64,000 bases of DNA from Lithobates sylvaticus (lineage: Eukaryota; Chordata; Amphibia; Anura; Ranidae), in the NCBI GenBank assembly GCA_028564925.1, contig CM053026.1, positions 131,042,150 to 131,106,149 of the forward strand. Reading direction: 5' to 3'. Below are positions 22,091 through 33,319 of this stretch, in pieces. The position numbers and the translations under genes were made by a program. The notes below the pieces were generated by a model. It was given only the letters and a program-made list of their open reading frames with translations, had not been told where the DNA came from and did no database searches. The number at the start of each line of letters is the position of its first letter. Position 1 is the stretch's first letter.

Positions 22091-23665
22091 CAGTGCCTTG
22101 AAAAAGTATTAATACCCCTTGAAATTTTCCACATTTTGTCATGTTACAACCAAAAACTTAAATGTAATTTATTTCGATTTTATGTGATAGACCAACACAA
22201 CGTGGCACATAATTGCAAAGTGGATGGAAAATGATAAATGTTTTTCAACATTTTTTACAAATAAATATCTGAAAAGTGTGGCATGCATTTGTATTCATTT
22301 GTATTTAGCCCACCTTAGTCAATAGTGAGAACCACCTTTCGCTGCAATTACAGCTACAAGTCTTTTGGGTATGTCTCTATCAGCTTGGAACATCTAGAGA
22401 GTGACATTTTTGCCCATTCTTCTTTGCAAAATAGCTCAAGCTCTGTCAGATTGGATGGAGAGTGTCTGTGAACAGCAATTTTCAAGTCTTGCCACAGATT
22501 CTCAATTGAATTTAGGTCTGAACTTTGACTGGGCCATTCTAACACATGAATATGCTTGTATCTAAAGTAATGCCATTGTAGCTCTGGCTGTATGTTGAGG
22601 GTTGTTGCCCTGATGGAAGGTGAACCTCTGCCCCAGTCTCAAGTCTGTTGCAGAATCTAACAGGTTTTCTTCTAAGATTTACCTTTATTTGGCTCCATCC
22701 ATCTTCCTATCAACTCTGACCAGCTTCCCTGTCCCTGCTGAAGAAAAGCATCCCCACAATATGATGCTGTCACCACCATGTTTCACGGTGGGGATGGTGT
22801 GTCCAGGGTCATGTGCAGTGTTATTTTTCCCCCACACAGTGTTTTTCTTTTAGGTCAAAAAATAAAATTTTGGCATCAGCTGACCAGAGAACCTTCTTAT
22901 TCATGTTTGCTGTGTCCCCCACTTGACTTCTGCTAACGGGACAAACTGCTAACAGGACTTCTTAAGGCCAGTGTACAACTAATAGTTGTCCCGTGGACAG
23001 ATTCTACCACCTGAGCTGTGGACCTCTGCAGCTTCTTCAGAGTTACCATGGGCCTCTTGGCTGCTTCTTTGATTAATGCTCTCCTGGCCCGGCCTGTCAG
23101 TTTAGGTGGATGGCCATGTCTTGGTAGGTTTGCAGCTGTGCCATTCTCTTTCCATTTTCAGATGATGGATTGAATGGTGCTCAGTGAGATGTTCAAAGCT
23201 TGGGATATATTTTTATAACCTAACCCTGCTTTAAACTTCTCCACAACTTTATCCATGACCTGCTTGGTGTGTTCCTTTGCTTTCATGATGCTGTTTGTAC
23301 ATTAAGGTTCTCTAACAAACCTCTGAGGGCTTCACAGAACAGCTGTATTTATACTGAGATTAAATTAAACACAGGTGGACTCTATTTACTAATTAGGTGA
23401 CTTCTAAAGACAATTGGTTCCACTTGATTTTAGTTAGGGGTATCAGAGTAAAGGGAGCTGAATACAAATACACCCTACACTTTTCAGATATTTATTTGTA
23501 AAAAAAAAATGAAAACCATTGATCATGTTCCTTCTACTTCACAAGTATGTGCCACTTGTGTTGGTCTATCACATAAAATCCCAATAAAATACATTTTAAG
23601 TTTTTGGTTGTAAAATTACAAAATGCAAAAATTTCAAGGAGTGTGAATACTTTTTCAAGGCACTG
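22091..23665 (-). mobile_element. Tc1-like transposon, full length, decayed (copy A)
   Basis: Ends are CAGTGCCTTGAAAAAGTATT at 22091 and its mirror at 23646-23665 (TACTTTTTCAAGGCACTG), each flanked by TA. Length 1,575 bp. The inverted repeats extend roughly 170 bases inward with TTCCACATTTTGTCATGTTAC and CCAACACAA words. The interior is a broken transposase on the minus strand. The copy at 51719-54523 is the same family in the opposite orientation, carrying two insertions. Confidence 0.92.
22340..23290 (-). pseudogene. Tc1 transposase relic, copy A
   Basis: The gene of the element can be followed on the minus strand from ATGAAAGCAAAGGAACACACC near 23288, through the paired-like domain words (ISQALNISLSTI.., LPRHGHPPKLTG in broken frames), to the C-terminal LEWPSQSSDLNSIENLWQDLK that contains the third catalytic residue. 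Several stops and small indels break it, so no protein is expected. The longest intact piece is 63 codons at 22354-22545. Confidence 0.8.
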
Positions 23666-23667
23666 TA

Positions 23668-24027
23668 GGTACAGAGTAGGATGAGAATTGTTGGTGTGGA
23701 AAAATTGCACAGTCAAAAGGAATAAAAATTTGAGCCTGAACAAGTTGCAAAAACTAAATTATAGGCATTTAAGCCATTACATTTTAGCAACATGCGTTAA
23801 ATATAGTCCAACTGGTGATTTTAGTTACCCGAGTTCCCCGAGTTCACTATTCCTTTTCTTACCTGTTATTAGACCTGTTACTTTTGGCTTTACCTAAGAT
23901 GACAATTTTTTTCAATATTGCTGAATACCTCACCATTGTGTACTTATTCTCATTTGCGGGGACTGTAATAAAATGTTCCATTGTATTGTACCCATAAAAA
24001 CAAAAATGACATAAAAAAACATCCAAT
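23668..24027. other. Unassigned DNA
   Basis: No recognised feature; frames of 60-70 codons appear by chance. Confidence 0.4.
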
Positions 24028-24158
24028 ATAAAGAGTGCAGAAGTCAGGAGTAAATAACGTACATAGTGCAGGGGTCAGGACTCAGGAGTGGGTAATGCAC
24101 AGAGTGCAGGAGTCAAGAGTATGTAACAAACATAGTTTAGGAGTCAGAAGTATATACA
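24028..24158. repeat. Short minisatellite, GTGCAGGAGTCAGGAGT type
   Basis: Three to four diverged units of about 33-45 bases share ATAGTGCAGGxGTCAGGAGTxxGTAAxGxACA. Too diverged to count units exactly. Confidence 0.65.
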
Positions 24159-24235
24159 GCCCAGTCCACAGCTTCCCCAGTCATTTTTTTTAATGACAAT
24201 GCATTCTTATACATAACACATCATTACCACTTGCA

Positions 24236-24335
24236 CATGCACATACATACACACACCGCAGATACATACATACATACATTATACATACATACTGCATACA
24301 CATACATACATACATACATACTATATACACAATCA
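24236..24335. repeat. (CATA)n/(CA)n microsatellite
   Basis: About 100 bases of ACATACATACAT-type sequence with interruptions (CACACACCGCAGATACA, TTATACATACATACTGC). Confidence 0.92.
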
Positions 24336-24715
24336 CATATCCCTCCGGTGGTATTGCTGACATCTTCAGTTTCCATGTCCTTGCTCCTGCCAGTGGAGAA
24401 GCCTAGGGGCAGCTCACCCAGTCCAATTTTCTGCCACACAGCTCTTCTACCAACCAGTAAATGCAGGGCACAGTTTAGGCAATTCTGAGAAATTACATCA
24501 CGCATGCTGGGCTTTGTTTACATCTCCAGAATAGAAATGTTGTAGTGATTCCAGGAATGATCCCACAACTGGAGTTAAATTTCAGTGTTGCCAGGTCAAA
24601 TGCGGCAACTTCACAGGTATGTGGCTAATTGGGGATACTTCCAGGATTTCTAGTCTCTAGCATGAATCTACCAATGCTCATTGATTAACCGGAGAGAGAT
24701 CCAGGATTTTTAAAT
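24336..24715. other. Unassigned DNA
   Basis: No feature recognised; the frames on both strands here have no domain. Confidence 0.4.
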
Positions 24716-25120
24716 AAAAGCTTCATCCTAAAGGGGAAATCCCATTTTATATCCTCCTCTTCCTTTTTGGAACTTTTTTTTGTAGGGGAGGAGCGGATAC
24801 CTATTTTTTCTAGGTACTTGCTACCACTTCTGGTCTGATTGCCTACACATTTCCACCGGAAGTAGGGTACCCCCCCACCTGCCCAGCCTTCTGGGACACA
24901 TCACAGGTCCCAGCACGCTGCAGACCATTCACACAATGTAGCGAGGCTCGAGCATGCATAGTGGGATGCCAGCTGTAAAATCGCAAGGAGTCACAGCCAG
25001 CTTCCCATACTAAATATGCCAGTGCGGGGGACCAGAAGACTGGTGAAGAACCATCCCAGGTGAGGATGGAGCTGGATCCTTGAACAGGTAAGTGACCCTT
25101 TTTTAAAGGTCAGCAGCTAC
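24716..25120. repeat. Dispersed frog repeat, AAAGxGGAAxT type, second copy
   Basis: Starts near TAAAGGGGAAATCCC and contains TCTTCCTTTTTGGAACTT, ACCGGAAGTAGGG, CCTTCTGGGACACATCACAGGTCCCAG and GAGCATGCATAGTGGGA. The order of words parallels 6576-6850. Non-coding. Confidence 0.6.
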
Positions 25121-25155
25121 AGTATTTTTTTAATTAATTTGTGTGAAGAACTGCT

Positions 25156-25390
25156 TTAACCCCCTTTGCGCCTGCGCCTCTGGGCAATTTAGGGGTTTCA
25201 GATGCTGAGAGGTGGGGCAGTGTTTATTATCATGTGCCTGCTGTGATTGGTGGTCACATGATCAGAAAGCTCCTGATCACAAGAAGTGATCGGGAGCCTT
25301 CCGTTAGCCGCCAGTAACTGTGTTGGGAGCATGCAGGGCCCAACCGCCAAGAGGCAACATACTTACATACCGTCGGTGCCTAGGGGTTAA
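25156..25390. mobile_element. Short TTAA-flanked MITE
   Basis: TTAA|CCCCCTTTGCGCC at 25156 is mirrored by GGTGCCTAGGGG|TTAA ending at 25390. The body is 227 bp with a GTGATCGG/TGATCAGA rich interior. TTAA direct repeats and mirrored CCCC ends fit a piggyBac-type MITE. Confidence 0.6.
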
Positions 25391-26149
25391 TATCTGGCTT
25401 GAATCAGCCAGTAGCTGTTCATAGAAACATATTTTGGGTCTAGCTAAACATACAGCAAAGAAGAAGGAGATATCCACTCTCCTGAGGACACTAGGCATAA
25501 CTGAGCAGGTGTGAGGTATCACGGATTAAAGCCTTCACTTTCATGGCACCTAGTGTCCATTTCTCCTGTAATCAATAATGTAACCCTAGGATGCTTAATT
25601 ATTATCAAGTTGTGTGCCTCAATGGATGACAGAAAAGCTCATAATAACAGATGCTGTAGAGAAGATAAAAAATATTTATAGGTTTGGTTTTAAAAAAATA
25701 GAGATATTTTGCACAGTTTCTAGAAGGACTTAAAAGGGCACATAGTTTTGAATCGGTTCAGTAACAATAGTTTCATGATTCTCAGGAATATATAGATTGC
25801 CCAGAAGCTGCACTTAACATTAAAACTCATTTAAATAATGGCTCTCATAAGACTAAACTGAATGGCCATATTTGCATAATTAAAAGTGGTGCTAACATGT
25901 ATTTCCCTTTCCATGGAAATAAAAATGCTCATATAGTGGTGTTGAATAGCGTGCCAGTTGGAAAAAAATGTAATTACAGAATACAGTACATTGTTGTGTA
26001 TTAATTTAAATGCATTTTTTTTATTCAAACTCTGTAGCTGTAAATTAATACTATAAAGAGTATCTAAAGTCAACATTATTTTATTTTAGACATATTAGAC
26101 CATTTATTTTAGACATATTAGATAAATGTCAGAACATTATTGCTGTTTA
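25391..26149. other. Unassigned AT-rich DNA
   Basis: Nothing recognised in about 760 bases. Confidence 0.45.
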
Positions 26150-26566
26150 AGGCTAAGTTCACACAGGCATTTTTAACGCCCCTCAAATGCCTATACAAAT
26201 GAAACAATGGACAGCACTTAGTGCTGTTCACATTATTAAAATATGAAGCGTTAGCATTGCATTGCTTCAAAATTAAAGCCTCATGTTGAGTCAGGGGGCC
26301 TTTTGATAATTAGTTAATTTCCTGTACTGTCACTTCCCATTTAAAAATAGGAATTTGTGGAGAGGTTTTAATGCGCCTTAACGCTCATCAAACGCTTCAA
26401 AACTGTGCATAGGGCATTTGGGGAGCATTTTTAACTTGTCATTAAGGCTTGTAAAACGTCAGTCTAACGTCCATACTAAAGCTCATTGTCGCCAGTCAAC
26501 GGCCATACTAAAGCTCATTACTGCGAGTCTAATGCCCATCGTAATGCTATAGAATTGTTTGCTAAA
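26150..26566. repeat. Probable MITE, GGCTAAGTTCACACAGGC terminus
   Basis: Opens with GGCTAAGTTCACACAGGCATTTTTAACGCC, an edge of the kind shared by hAT-like MITEs that begin with TTCACAC. Inside, GCGTTAGCATTGC and AACGCTCATCAAACGC recur with variation, and TAACGTCCATACTAAAGCTCATTG is repeated. The right end is not clear. Confidence 0.45.
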
Positions 26567-26880
26567 GAGGAAGTAAACCCCAATGGGTTTTACTTCCTCT
26601 TTTATTCCCCACAAAGTATGCAATGCATACTAGCCCATTATGTGCCACTTACCTGAAAACGAAGCCCGCAATGTCCTCACTGGTTGCTGCATCCATCTTC
26701 ACCCCTCTTCCTTCCGGGGCTGTGGACTCCGGCTCTGTGACTGGTCGGAATAGCGTGACATCATGCACGCAGGAGCTGATGGTCACAGCATCGGCCCTTT
26801 AGAAATGGCATGATCGTGCCCTTTGTTCAGTGCGAATGCGCTAATGACATCTGCGCAAACGTATATGGTAAATATCAACT
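26567..26880. repeat. Dispersed frog repeat, GAGGAAGTAAACCCC type
   Basis: Begins with a hairpin GAGGAAGTAAACCCCAATGGGTTTTACTTCCTC. The edge is like those at 24734 and 62597. Non-coding. Confidence 0.5.
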
Positions 26881-27410
26881 GTCTCTTGTGGTTTTTACTT
26901 TTTGACCCTTTTTTGGGTGAATAGGTAAGGGTACAATGTACCCCTACCCATTCACATGGGGGGCGGGATTTGGGGGGGCCTCTTGTTAAAGGGGGCTTCC
27001 AGATTCAAATAAGCCCTCTGCCCACATATCCCAACAACCCCCGGCCAGGGATGTCAGAAAGATGCCCTTGTCCCCATCATGTTGAGGGCAAGCAGTCTGG
27101 TATGGTTCAGGAGGGGGGCACTTGCTCGTGGTCTCCCTTTCCTGCCAGTCTGCTTCCTTGGATAAGGGTCTGGTATGGATTTTGGGGGGCCCCAATGCCA
27201 ATTATTTTTTTACATTTTGCCGTGGAGTTCCACTTAAAATCTATGCCAGACCCAAATGGCCTGGTATGTATTTTGGGTGGACCCCACACTATTTTTTTTT
27301 AATTTTGGTTTGAGTTCCCCTTTAAACCCATACCAGACCCAAAGGGCTTGGTATAGATTTTGGGGAGACTCCACGCCATTTATTTTTTAAATTCTGTCAT
27401 AGGCTTCCCC
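26881..27410 (+). mobile_element. Partial copy of the hAT-linked palindromic repeat
   Basis: Words such as TGTACCCCTACCCATTCACA, CTTGTTAAAGGGGGCTTCCA, GTTGAGGGCA, CTGGTATGGTTCAGGAGGGG, GATAAGGGTCTGGTATGGAT and TTTTGGGGGG follow the same order as the right arm of 48869-50535. The copy stops at CCCCTTAA where a TTAA element begins, and in the other arm the text at this point reads CCCCTAATATTCATACC, so the break is an insertion site. Confidence 0.75.
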
Positions 27411-28022
27411 TTAACCACTTCAATACAGGGCATGTTCACCCCTTCCTGCCCAGACCAATTTCAGTCTTTCAGTGCTCTCACACTTTGAATGACAATTACT
27501 CAGTCATGCAACACTGTACCCAAACAGAATTTTTATATTTTTTTTCACACAAATAGAGATTTCTTTTGGTGGCATTTAATCACCACTGGGTTTTTTTTTG
27601 CGATATAGGTAAAAAAAAAACAGCAAACATTTTGAAAAAAAGCAAACACTTTTTTTTTCTATTATAAAATTTAGCAAATAAGTAATTTTTGTTCATACAT
27701 TTGGGACAAAATTTATACTGATACATATCTTTAGTAAAAAACAAAACAAATTAGTAGATTTTATAAAGTTATAGAGTCTACAAGCTATGGTGCAAGTCAT
27801 AAAAATCAAATCAATCATATTGATTTGATCACACCTGATATACTGACGGCCTATCTCATTTCTCGAGGCCCTGAAATGTCAGGACAGTACAAATACCTCC
27901 CAAATTACCCCTTTTTGGAAAGTAGACAGTTCAAGGTATTTAGTAAGAGGCATAGTGAGTTTTTTGAGGTTGTAATTTTTTTCCACAATTCTTGGGAAAA
28001 TTAATTTTTTTTTTTACACAAA
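27411..28022 (-). mobile_element. CCACTT/TTAA element, outer part
   Basis: TTAA|CCACTTCAATACAGGG at 27411 begins the reverse complement of 12126-12687. Words GCAGACCAATTT, AGTGCTCTCACACTTTGAATGACAA and GTGGCATTTAATCACCACTGGG match. It breaks at about 28022 where hAT-related sequence starts, and matching sequence resumes at about 30889. Confidence 0.75.
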
Positions 28023-30888
28023 ACTCTTTGTTGGGCGCAGGAACAAGCCCTGCTGTTAAAAAAGTGTAAATAATGTTTTAATTACATGCCCCTGTCAAAC
28101 AGTTGCAGAAAAATTGGGCCTTGGGTGTTGGTGGTGCCTGAACACTGTAACCCCTCACAGTTACTCTTCTTGGGTGCAGGAATGGGCCCTGCTTGTTAAA
28201 AAAAAAAAAATTGACCTACATGCCCCTGTCAAACAGGTGCAGAAAAATTGGGCCTTGGGTGTTAGCGGTACCCTAAACCAAAAATGTTGTTGGAAGCTAG
28301 CATAATCAAGATTCAGGAATAGGATAGGCAGCATAGGCGGATCCCTAGCAAATTCAGTTATATCAACATCAGGGGCTTAATAGCTACTGATCCAAGACTG
28401 ATTCATTTTGATAAATATCAGCCTACCAATGGAGTCTGTGGACAGGCGCATTCTTTGATCCATCACAAACCCTCCAGCAGCACTGAATGTCCATTTAGAA
28501 AGCATGCTGGATGAAGGACAGGCCAGTAGCTCGATTGCATATTGGGCAAGTTCTGGCCAGTGGTCCATCCTCAAGACCCAGTAACCCAGTGGATGCTCAG
28601 TTGGAAAGGGCTCCAAGTCTGCTCTTGCCCCTAGATATTCCTGCACCCTATAATGCAGATGCTGCCGATGGTTGCTTAAACCTAACAGACCTGGGCGCTG
28701 AGGACTAAAGAATTGTTTAAAGGCATTGATCAGCTGGCCACCTTCTCCACTGTTCTTCCTCTGACCGCACGAAGCCTCAGAAACACATTGTCTATGAAAT
28801 GGCAACCTCCCAGGGTCTGGAAAGGCGTTACACAAATTTTTCTTCAAGGCGTCCTGAAGATGTTTCAGCCTCTGCTCCCTCTGCGAAGGCAGGATAAGCT
28901 CTGCAACATTACCCTTGTAACATGGATCAAGAAGGGTTGCTAGCCAGTAATGAACCCTCTCCTTGATACCACAAATCCTCGGGTCCTTTTACAGGCTTTG
29001 CAGAATCAGGGAGCCCATGCAGTGTAAGTTTGAGGAGGCATGAGATTCTGAGTCCTCTGGGTCACTAAGGATGACATTGTCAGGAACTACCTCCTCCGAG
29101 CCACGTGCAACTCCTTTGGTTTCTTGGGACTTAAAACCATCCCTTGAAGACTGCTGTATGTTATCTTCCACATCCATGCTGACACAATCCTCCTCTTCCT
29201 CCTGTGTGTTTGGCGGTGCCGCAGGAATGGTATCTGCATAAAGGGGGCCTCGAGAGGAAAGGAAGTCCTCCTCTTTTTCCCACTGTTCTGCCTCAAGTGC
29301 CCTGTCCATGATGCCACAAAAAGTGTGCTCCAGCAGGAAGACTAGAGGGACAGTGTCACTGATGCATGCATTGTCACTGCTCACCACCCTTGTGGCCTCC
29401 TCAAATGGTTACAGGAGTGTGCATGTATCCTTGATCAGTAGACACTGGCGTGGCAAAAAGAAGCCAAGCTCCTCTGAGACTGTCCTTGTGCCATACTCAC
29501 ACAGGTACTCATTGATGGTCTTCTGCTGTGTGTGAATGTCAGCAAGCTGAGCACTGGCATTGTATGACCGTCGGAAATGGCCACAGACTTTTCTGGCCTG
29601 CCTCAGAAGATCTTGTAAGCCTGGGTATCTGTTCAAGAAATGCTGCACCACCAAATTCAGGTCATGTGCCAAGCAGGGAACCTGTGTCAAGTGCCCCTGT
29701 TGGAGGGCGGAGAGAAGGTTGGTGCCACTGTCGCATACAACCATTCCTGGCTCAAGCTACTGTGGCGTCAACCCTCTCTGAGTTTGCCCCTGCAGAGCTG
29801 ACAGAATCTGTGCCCCAGTGTGGCTCCTGTCCTCTACCATACCAACTGAAACACTGCTTGGCATATTTTAGCCTGACTGCTTGCGTAGCCCCTTGAAAGC
29901 TTAGGGAGCACTGCTGGCTCAGAGGACAATTCAGCAGAAGAGGCCATAGAGGAAGAAGAAGAGGAGGGGGTGGAGCAGACAGATGTGGCAGAATCACCAC
30001 CAGCTTTTTGGAGGTGGCACCCCCTCTCTCTAGGCTCACTTTACTCCCTTCTTCAACCTGGGAACCAACATAGGAGTACAGAAAATTGCTGCTTATCCTC
30101 CAGCAGCATGTAACCGACACTGTGATAGAATAAATGTGGTGACTCCTCTGTGCATGATGGTGGGGCTCCAGAAAGAGTAGCTTCGGACAAGGAGCCGGTG
30201 GAATAGGCCACTTCGGCAGCTGTGGTGGAAGGCAAACTAGTATGAGCCTGGGTGACAGAGGATAAGGAGGATGAGGATGGCTTTGTTATCCACTCCACCA
30301 ATGTTTCTGCATCTTGTGGCTCAATAACACATACCGCAGCGTAAAAAAAAGGACAAGCGTGTCCTGCCTGCACCGTCCGTAACCACCACTTTTCACTGTA
30401 GACACAGAGGTTGCTAGCCCTCTTTTAGTGGCCTATGAGGGTCTGCCTCTCCTTGTTGGCCTTCCAGACATGCTGGGGACATTTTTTTTCTTGGTGCACT
30501 ATGAACTGTTTTATTATTGTTTTTAATTTTTTGGGGGCAATTATTATAACTCTTTATTACAGAGTATGAGAAGGGAATATGGTGCTTGGATGCAATGCTT
30601 TTGTGCTTGGTGCACTATAGACCATTTTATTACATTTTTTTTTAAAGAAAATAACGATGCAGCAACTGTCAAGATTTTTTTTTTCACTGCTGCTGCTGCA
30701 AAAAAAATTAAATAAAATAAATGTAAAAAAAAATAAGAAAGGCCAAAAAAAGAAAAAGGGAACCACTGCTGATGCAGAAAGAGAAACACCTGTGGCGCAG
30801 AAAGGGGGCAGCAATTATGCCCTAAATATTTTTAGTGCTGCTGCGCCACAGAAAAAAATAAAAGGTATACCACTGCTGTGCTGACGCA
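28023..30888 (-). mobile_element. Old hAT copy nested in the TTAA element
   Basis: The insert starts with two units of the GGGCGCAGGAATGGGCCCTGCT array type seen in the giant hAT, then carries a broken transposase on the minus strand (28377-30373), and ends in low-complexity A-rich sequence. Clear terminal repeats and target duplication are not found, so the copy is truncated or its ends have decayed. It is the same family as, and clearly older than, 32470-44139. Confidence 0.75.
28377..30373 (-). pseudogene. hAT transposase relic
   Basis: Pieces align in order with the 907-residue transposase at 35145-37868 and with the N-terminal frame beside it. The N-terminal piece (30053-30373) has LVEWITKPSSSS and HSVGYMLLED. 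The catalytic-core piece (29409-29744) keeps VVCDSGTNLLSAL and the CLAHDLNLVVQHFL helix. The acidic middle is at 28989-29387, and the C-terminal dimerisation domain (28377-28847) has WVLRMDHWPELAQYAIELLA. In the signature LSERTFSAAG the catalytic E is replaced (LSKWTFSAAG). The BED finger region is missing between 29744 and 30053. Stops and shifts separate the pieces, so it is dead. Confidence 0.85.
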
Positions 30889-31600
30889 GAAGGAATAATA
30901 TATTGCTCACACATGCCATAATTATATGTGGAATTATACCCCAAAATACATTCTGCTGCTTCTTCTGAGTATGGGGATACCACATGTGTGAGACTTTTTG
31001 GGAGCCTAGCCATGTACAGGACCCGAAATCCAAGCACCACCTTCAGGATTTCTAAGTGTAAATTTTTGATTTGACTCCTCACTACCTATTACTATTTTTT
31101 AATCATTTTTATTGTTATCTCAGGGAATGTAAATATCCCCTACTATAACAATAGGTAGTGACAGGTACTCTTTTTTTTAAATTGGGGTCAGATCTCTTCT
31201 CTCTGCCCTCAAAGCATCTGACCACACCAAGATAGGTGTGATAAAATGCTTTTCCAATTTCCCAATGGCTTTGTTTATATACCGGTGAAACCTAAGTCAT
31301 GAAATGCTCGTAGCTTCTGGTTTCTTAGGCCATAGAAATGATTGGAGCCATTCTGGTCTCTGATTAGCTCTATGTTCAGCTGGCGGAACCACAGGCTGCA
31401 TTCTCGGGTTCCCTATTGGGTCAGGAGAGCCTGAGAAAACCATGGAAGACGGTGGGGGGGTGGACGTTCCCTCCCACTGCTCGTAAAAGCAGTTTAGAGG
31501 CTAATTAGCCACTAGGATTGCTTTTACAAGAAAGCTGACCGCTGGCTGAAAAGAATGATACCAAGATGATACCTAAACCTTTAGGCATCATTCTGGTATA
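30889..31600 (-). mobile_element. CCACTT/TTAA element, inner part after the hAT insertion
   Basis: CCAAAATACATTCTGCTGCTTC, GAGTATGGGGATACCACATGTGTGAGACTTT and CACTACCTATTACTATTT are the reverse of the unit sequence at 11150-11220 and 11880-12000. A run to about 31600 has GTGTGATAAAATGC and GGTATAACCACTCAAAG, the latter possibly a decayed far terminus. Confidence 0.6.
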
Positions 31601-31985
31601 ACCACTCAAAGTCCAGCACCGTACCAGTATGTCGCTGGTCCTTGTTGGGCATACATTGTAATGTTCTTTTTTTCATGCAGCCTGTGAGCTGAATGAAAAA
31701 AAGAGGTTGATTGGTGGGTATGCCCACCATTAGAATACCGGCCTTCATCCACCCACTTCTAATGATGGCCATACATGCAGGTGGTGAAATCACCTCCTAC
31801 AGTGCTGGAGTCGCTGATTTACGTATCGTGGGAGCAAACGCTGTTGCTGTCAAGACAAATAAATCAGTGCTACAGCTGAATGGCATGCCTGCTAAGCAAA
31901 TGATGGTTAGCAATAAAACAAAGTAACATTACAGTATAACAGTAAGACATACCATACCTGCAAAGCAAATACAATAAAACATAAA
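31601..31985. other. Unassigned, MITE-like words
   Basis: Includes GAATGAAAAAAAGAGG and GATGGCCATACATGCAGG, which resemble edges in the 15188-20130 MITE. No coding frame is supported. Confidence 0.4.
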
Positions 31986-32461
31986 ACAAAGTCCCCAGAT
32001 GAAGACACGTGACGCGTTGTAACGCGTAGGGAGTGGCCGGAGTCAGACGTACACTAGGAGTAAATGTGAGAGGGCGCTGAGAACGCCACACACACACACA
32101 CTGTTTTTCCATTTTGCTAGTTTTAAAATGCAACATTGTAAGAGTCCATCTTAAGGCATTTAATAAATATACCTAAGCCTTTTTTAAACATACTGCACTA
32201 GTGGAGGCTTCTTTTCACTTTTCCTTTCCCTGTTTATGCTGTGGTGATACCGGAGCGATCAAGGACATATTTGTGGAGGAATTTAAAAGGGAGAAATACT
32301 ATTGGCTTCACCTGCAGTATACACCAGTCCAAATAGGACCCTGATAGAAGTATCTGATAACACCAATTACCTGTTGATGCAAGTTACTACATAGCTATAA
32401 GGTGAGAGTTCTGTGAGACCATAACCCAGAAGCAAATATATGGCATTATATATGAATAATA
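31986..32461 (+). mobile_element. Hammerhead-bearing repeat, left half (Penelope-like?)
   Basis: Non-coding DNA that opens with a hammerhead-like motif (31992-32032), has a CA run at 32087-32100 and continues to CTACCTAT, where the giant hAT inserted. The other half follows at 44148. No reverse transcriptase or endonuclease frame is present, so assignment to Penelope-like elements rests on the motif alone. Confidence 0.4.
31992..32032 (+). ncRNA. Hammerhead ribozyme-like motif
   Basis: TCCC (31992-31995) pairs with GGGA (32029-32032) as stem I. The core CAGATGA (31996-32002) is one base from CTGATGA. Stem II is ACACG-TGA-CGCGT with one mismatch. GTAAC stands for GAAAC, and AC-gc-GT forms a two-pair stem III with cleavage triplet GTA before GGG. 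Two core changes suggest it is no longer active. Confidence 0.4.
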
Positions 32462-32469
32462 CTACCTAT
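32462..32469. repeat. 8-bp target duplication of giant hAT (left)
   Basis: CTACCTAT, repeated exactly at 44140-44147. Eight bases is the hAT duplication length. Confidence 0.93.
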
Positions 32470-33300
32470 TAGGGATGAGCCGAACACCCCCGGGTTCGGT
32501 TCGAACCAGAACCTTCGAACGGACCGAAAGTTCGCGCGAATTTTCGAACCCTATACGTTATAATGGACGCGAACGTTCGAAATCAAAAGTGCTAATTACA
32601 ACGGCCAATATGCATGTTAATGTCATAAAACAGGTTTGGGGACCCGGGTCCTGCCCCAGGGGACATATATCAATGCAAAAAGAACTTTTAAAAACTAACG
32701 TTTTTTCGGGAGCAGTCATTTTAATGATGCATAAAGTGAAAAAAAAAAAGTGAAATTTTCCTTTAAATATGGTACCTGGGGGGTGTCTAAAGTATGCCTG
32801 TGAAGTGGCATGTGTTTCCCGTGTTTAGAACTGTCCTTGCACAAAATGACATTTGTAAAGGAAAAAAAGAAGCCATTTAAAACCACTTGCGGCTTTAGGT
32901 TTGTTCTTAAGTAGAATCTGAACAGGTACATTATGAAGTGTAGCTCCATCCCAAAAAAATCTATTTTTAAGCTTTTTGGAGAACATAGGGAGGGGTTATC
33001 ACCCCTGTAACATTTGCTGTCTTTGCACATCTGTTCAGAACATGTCACCTCACTTTCCGTCCCAATGACAAATGTTTTTGGAAAAGTGGGGTTTTAATTG
33101 AAACAAGGATTGGTGATAAAGTATCAGTAGAGAGGAGATACCTTTTTCCCAAATTAAATCTAACAGGATAGAATTTCCCTTCCTAGGGGTAGATTTCCTC
33201 TCACTTCCTGTTTTCTCTTTCCATTTGCAAGTAGGAGTCGTTTGTAAGTTGGATGTTTGAAAGTAGGGGCCTGGCGTATATACTCTGCAGAAATTTGCCC
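32470..33300. repeat. Left terminal and subterminal region of giant hAT
   Basis: The outer 100 bases are rich in TTCGAAC, GTTCGGTTCG and GAACGTTCG, likely transposase-binding words. Further in come GGGGACCCGGGTCCTGCCCCAGG and GTACCTGGGGGGTGTCTAAAGTATGCC. Part of the same sequence, more diverged and in reverse, makes up 50556-50873. Confidence 0.8.
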
Positions 33301-33319
33301 TATTAGATGTTGGTGTAGC

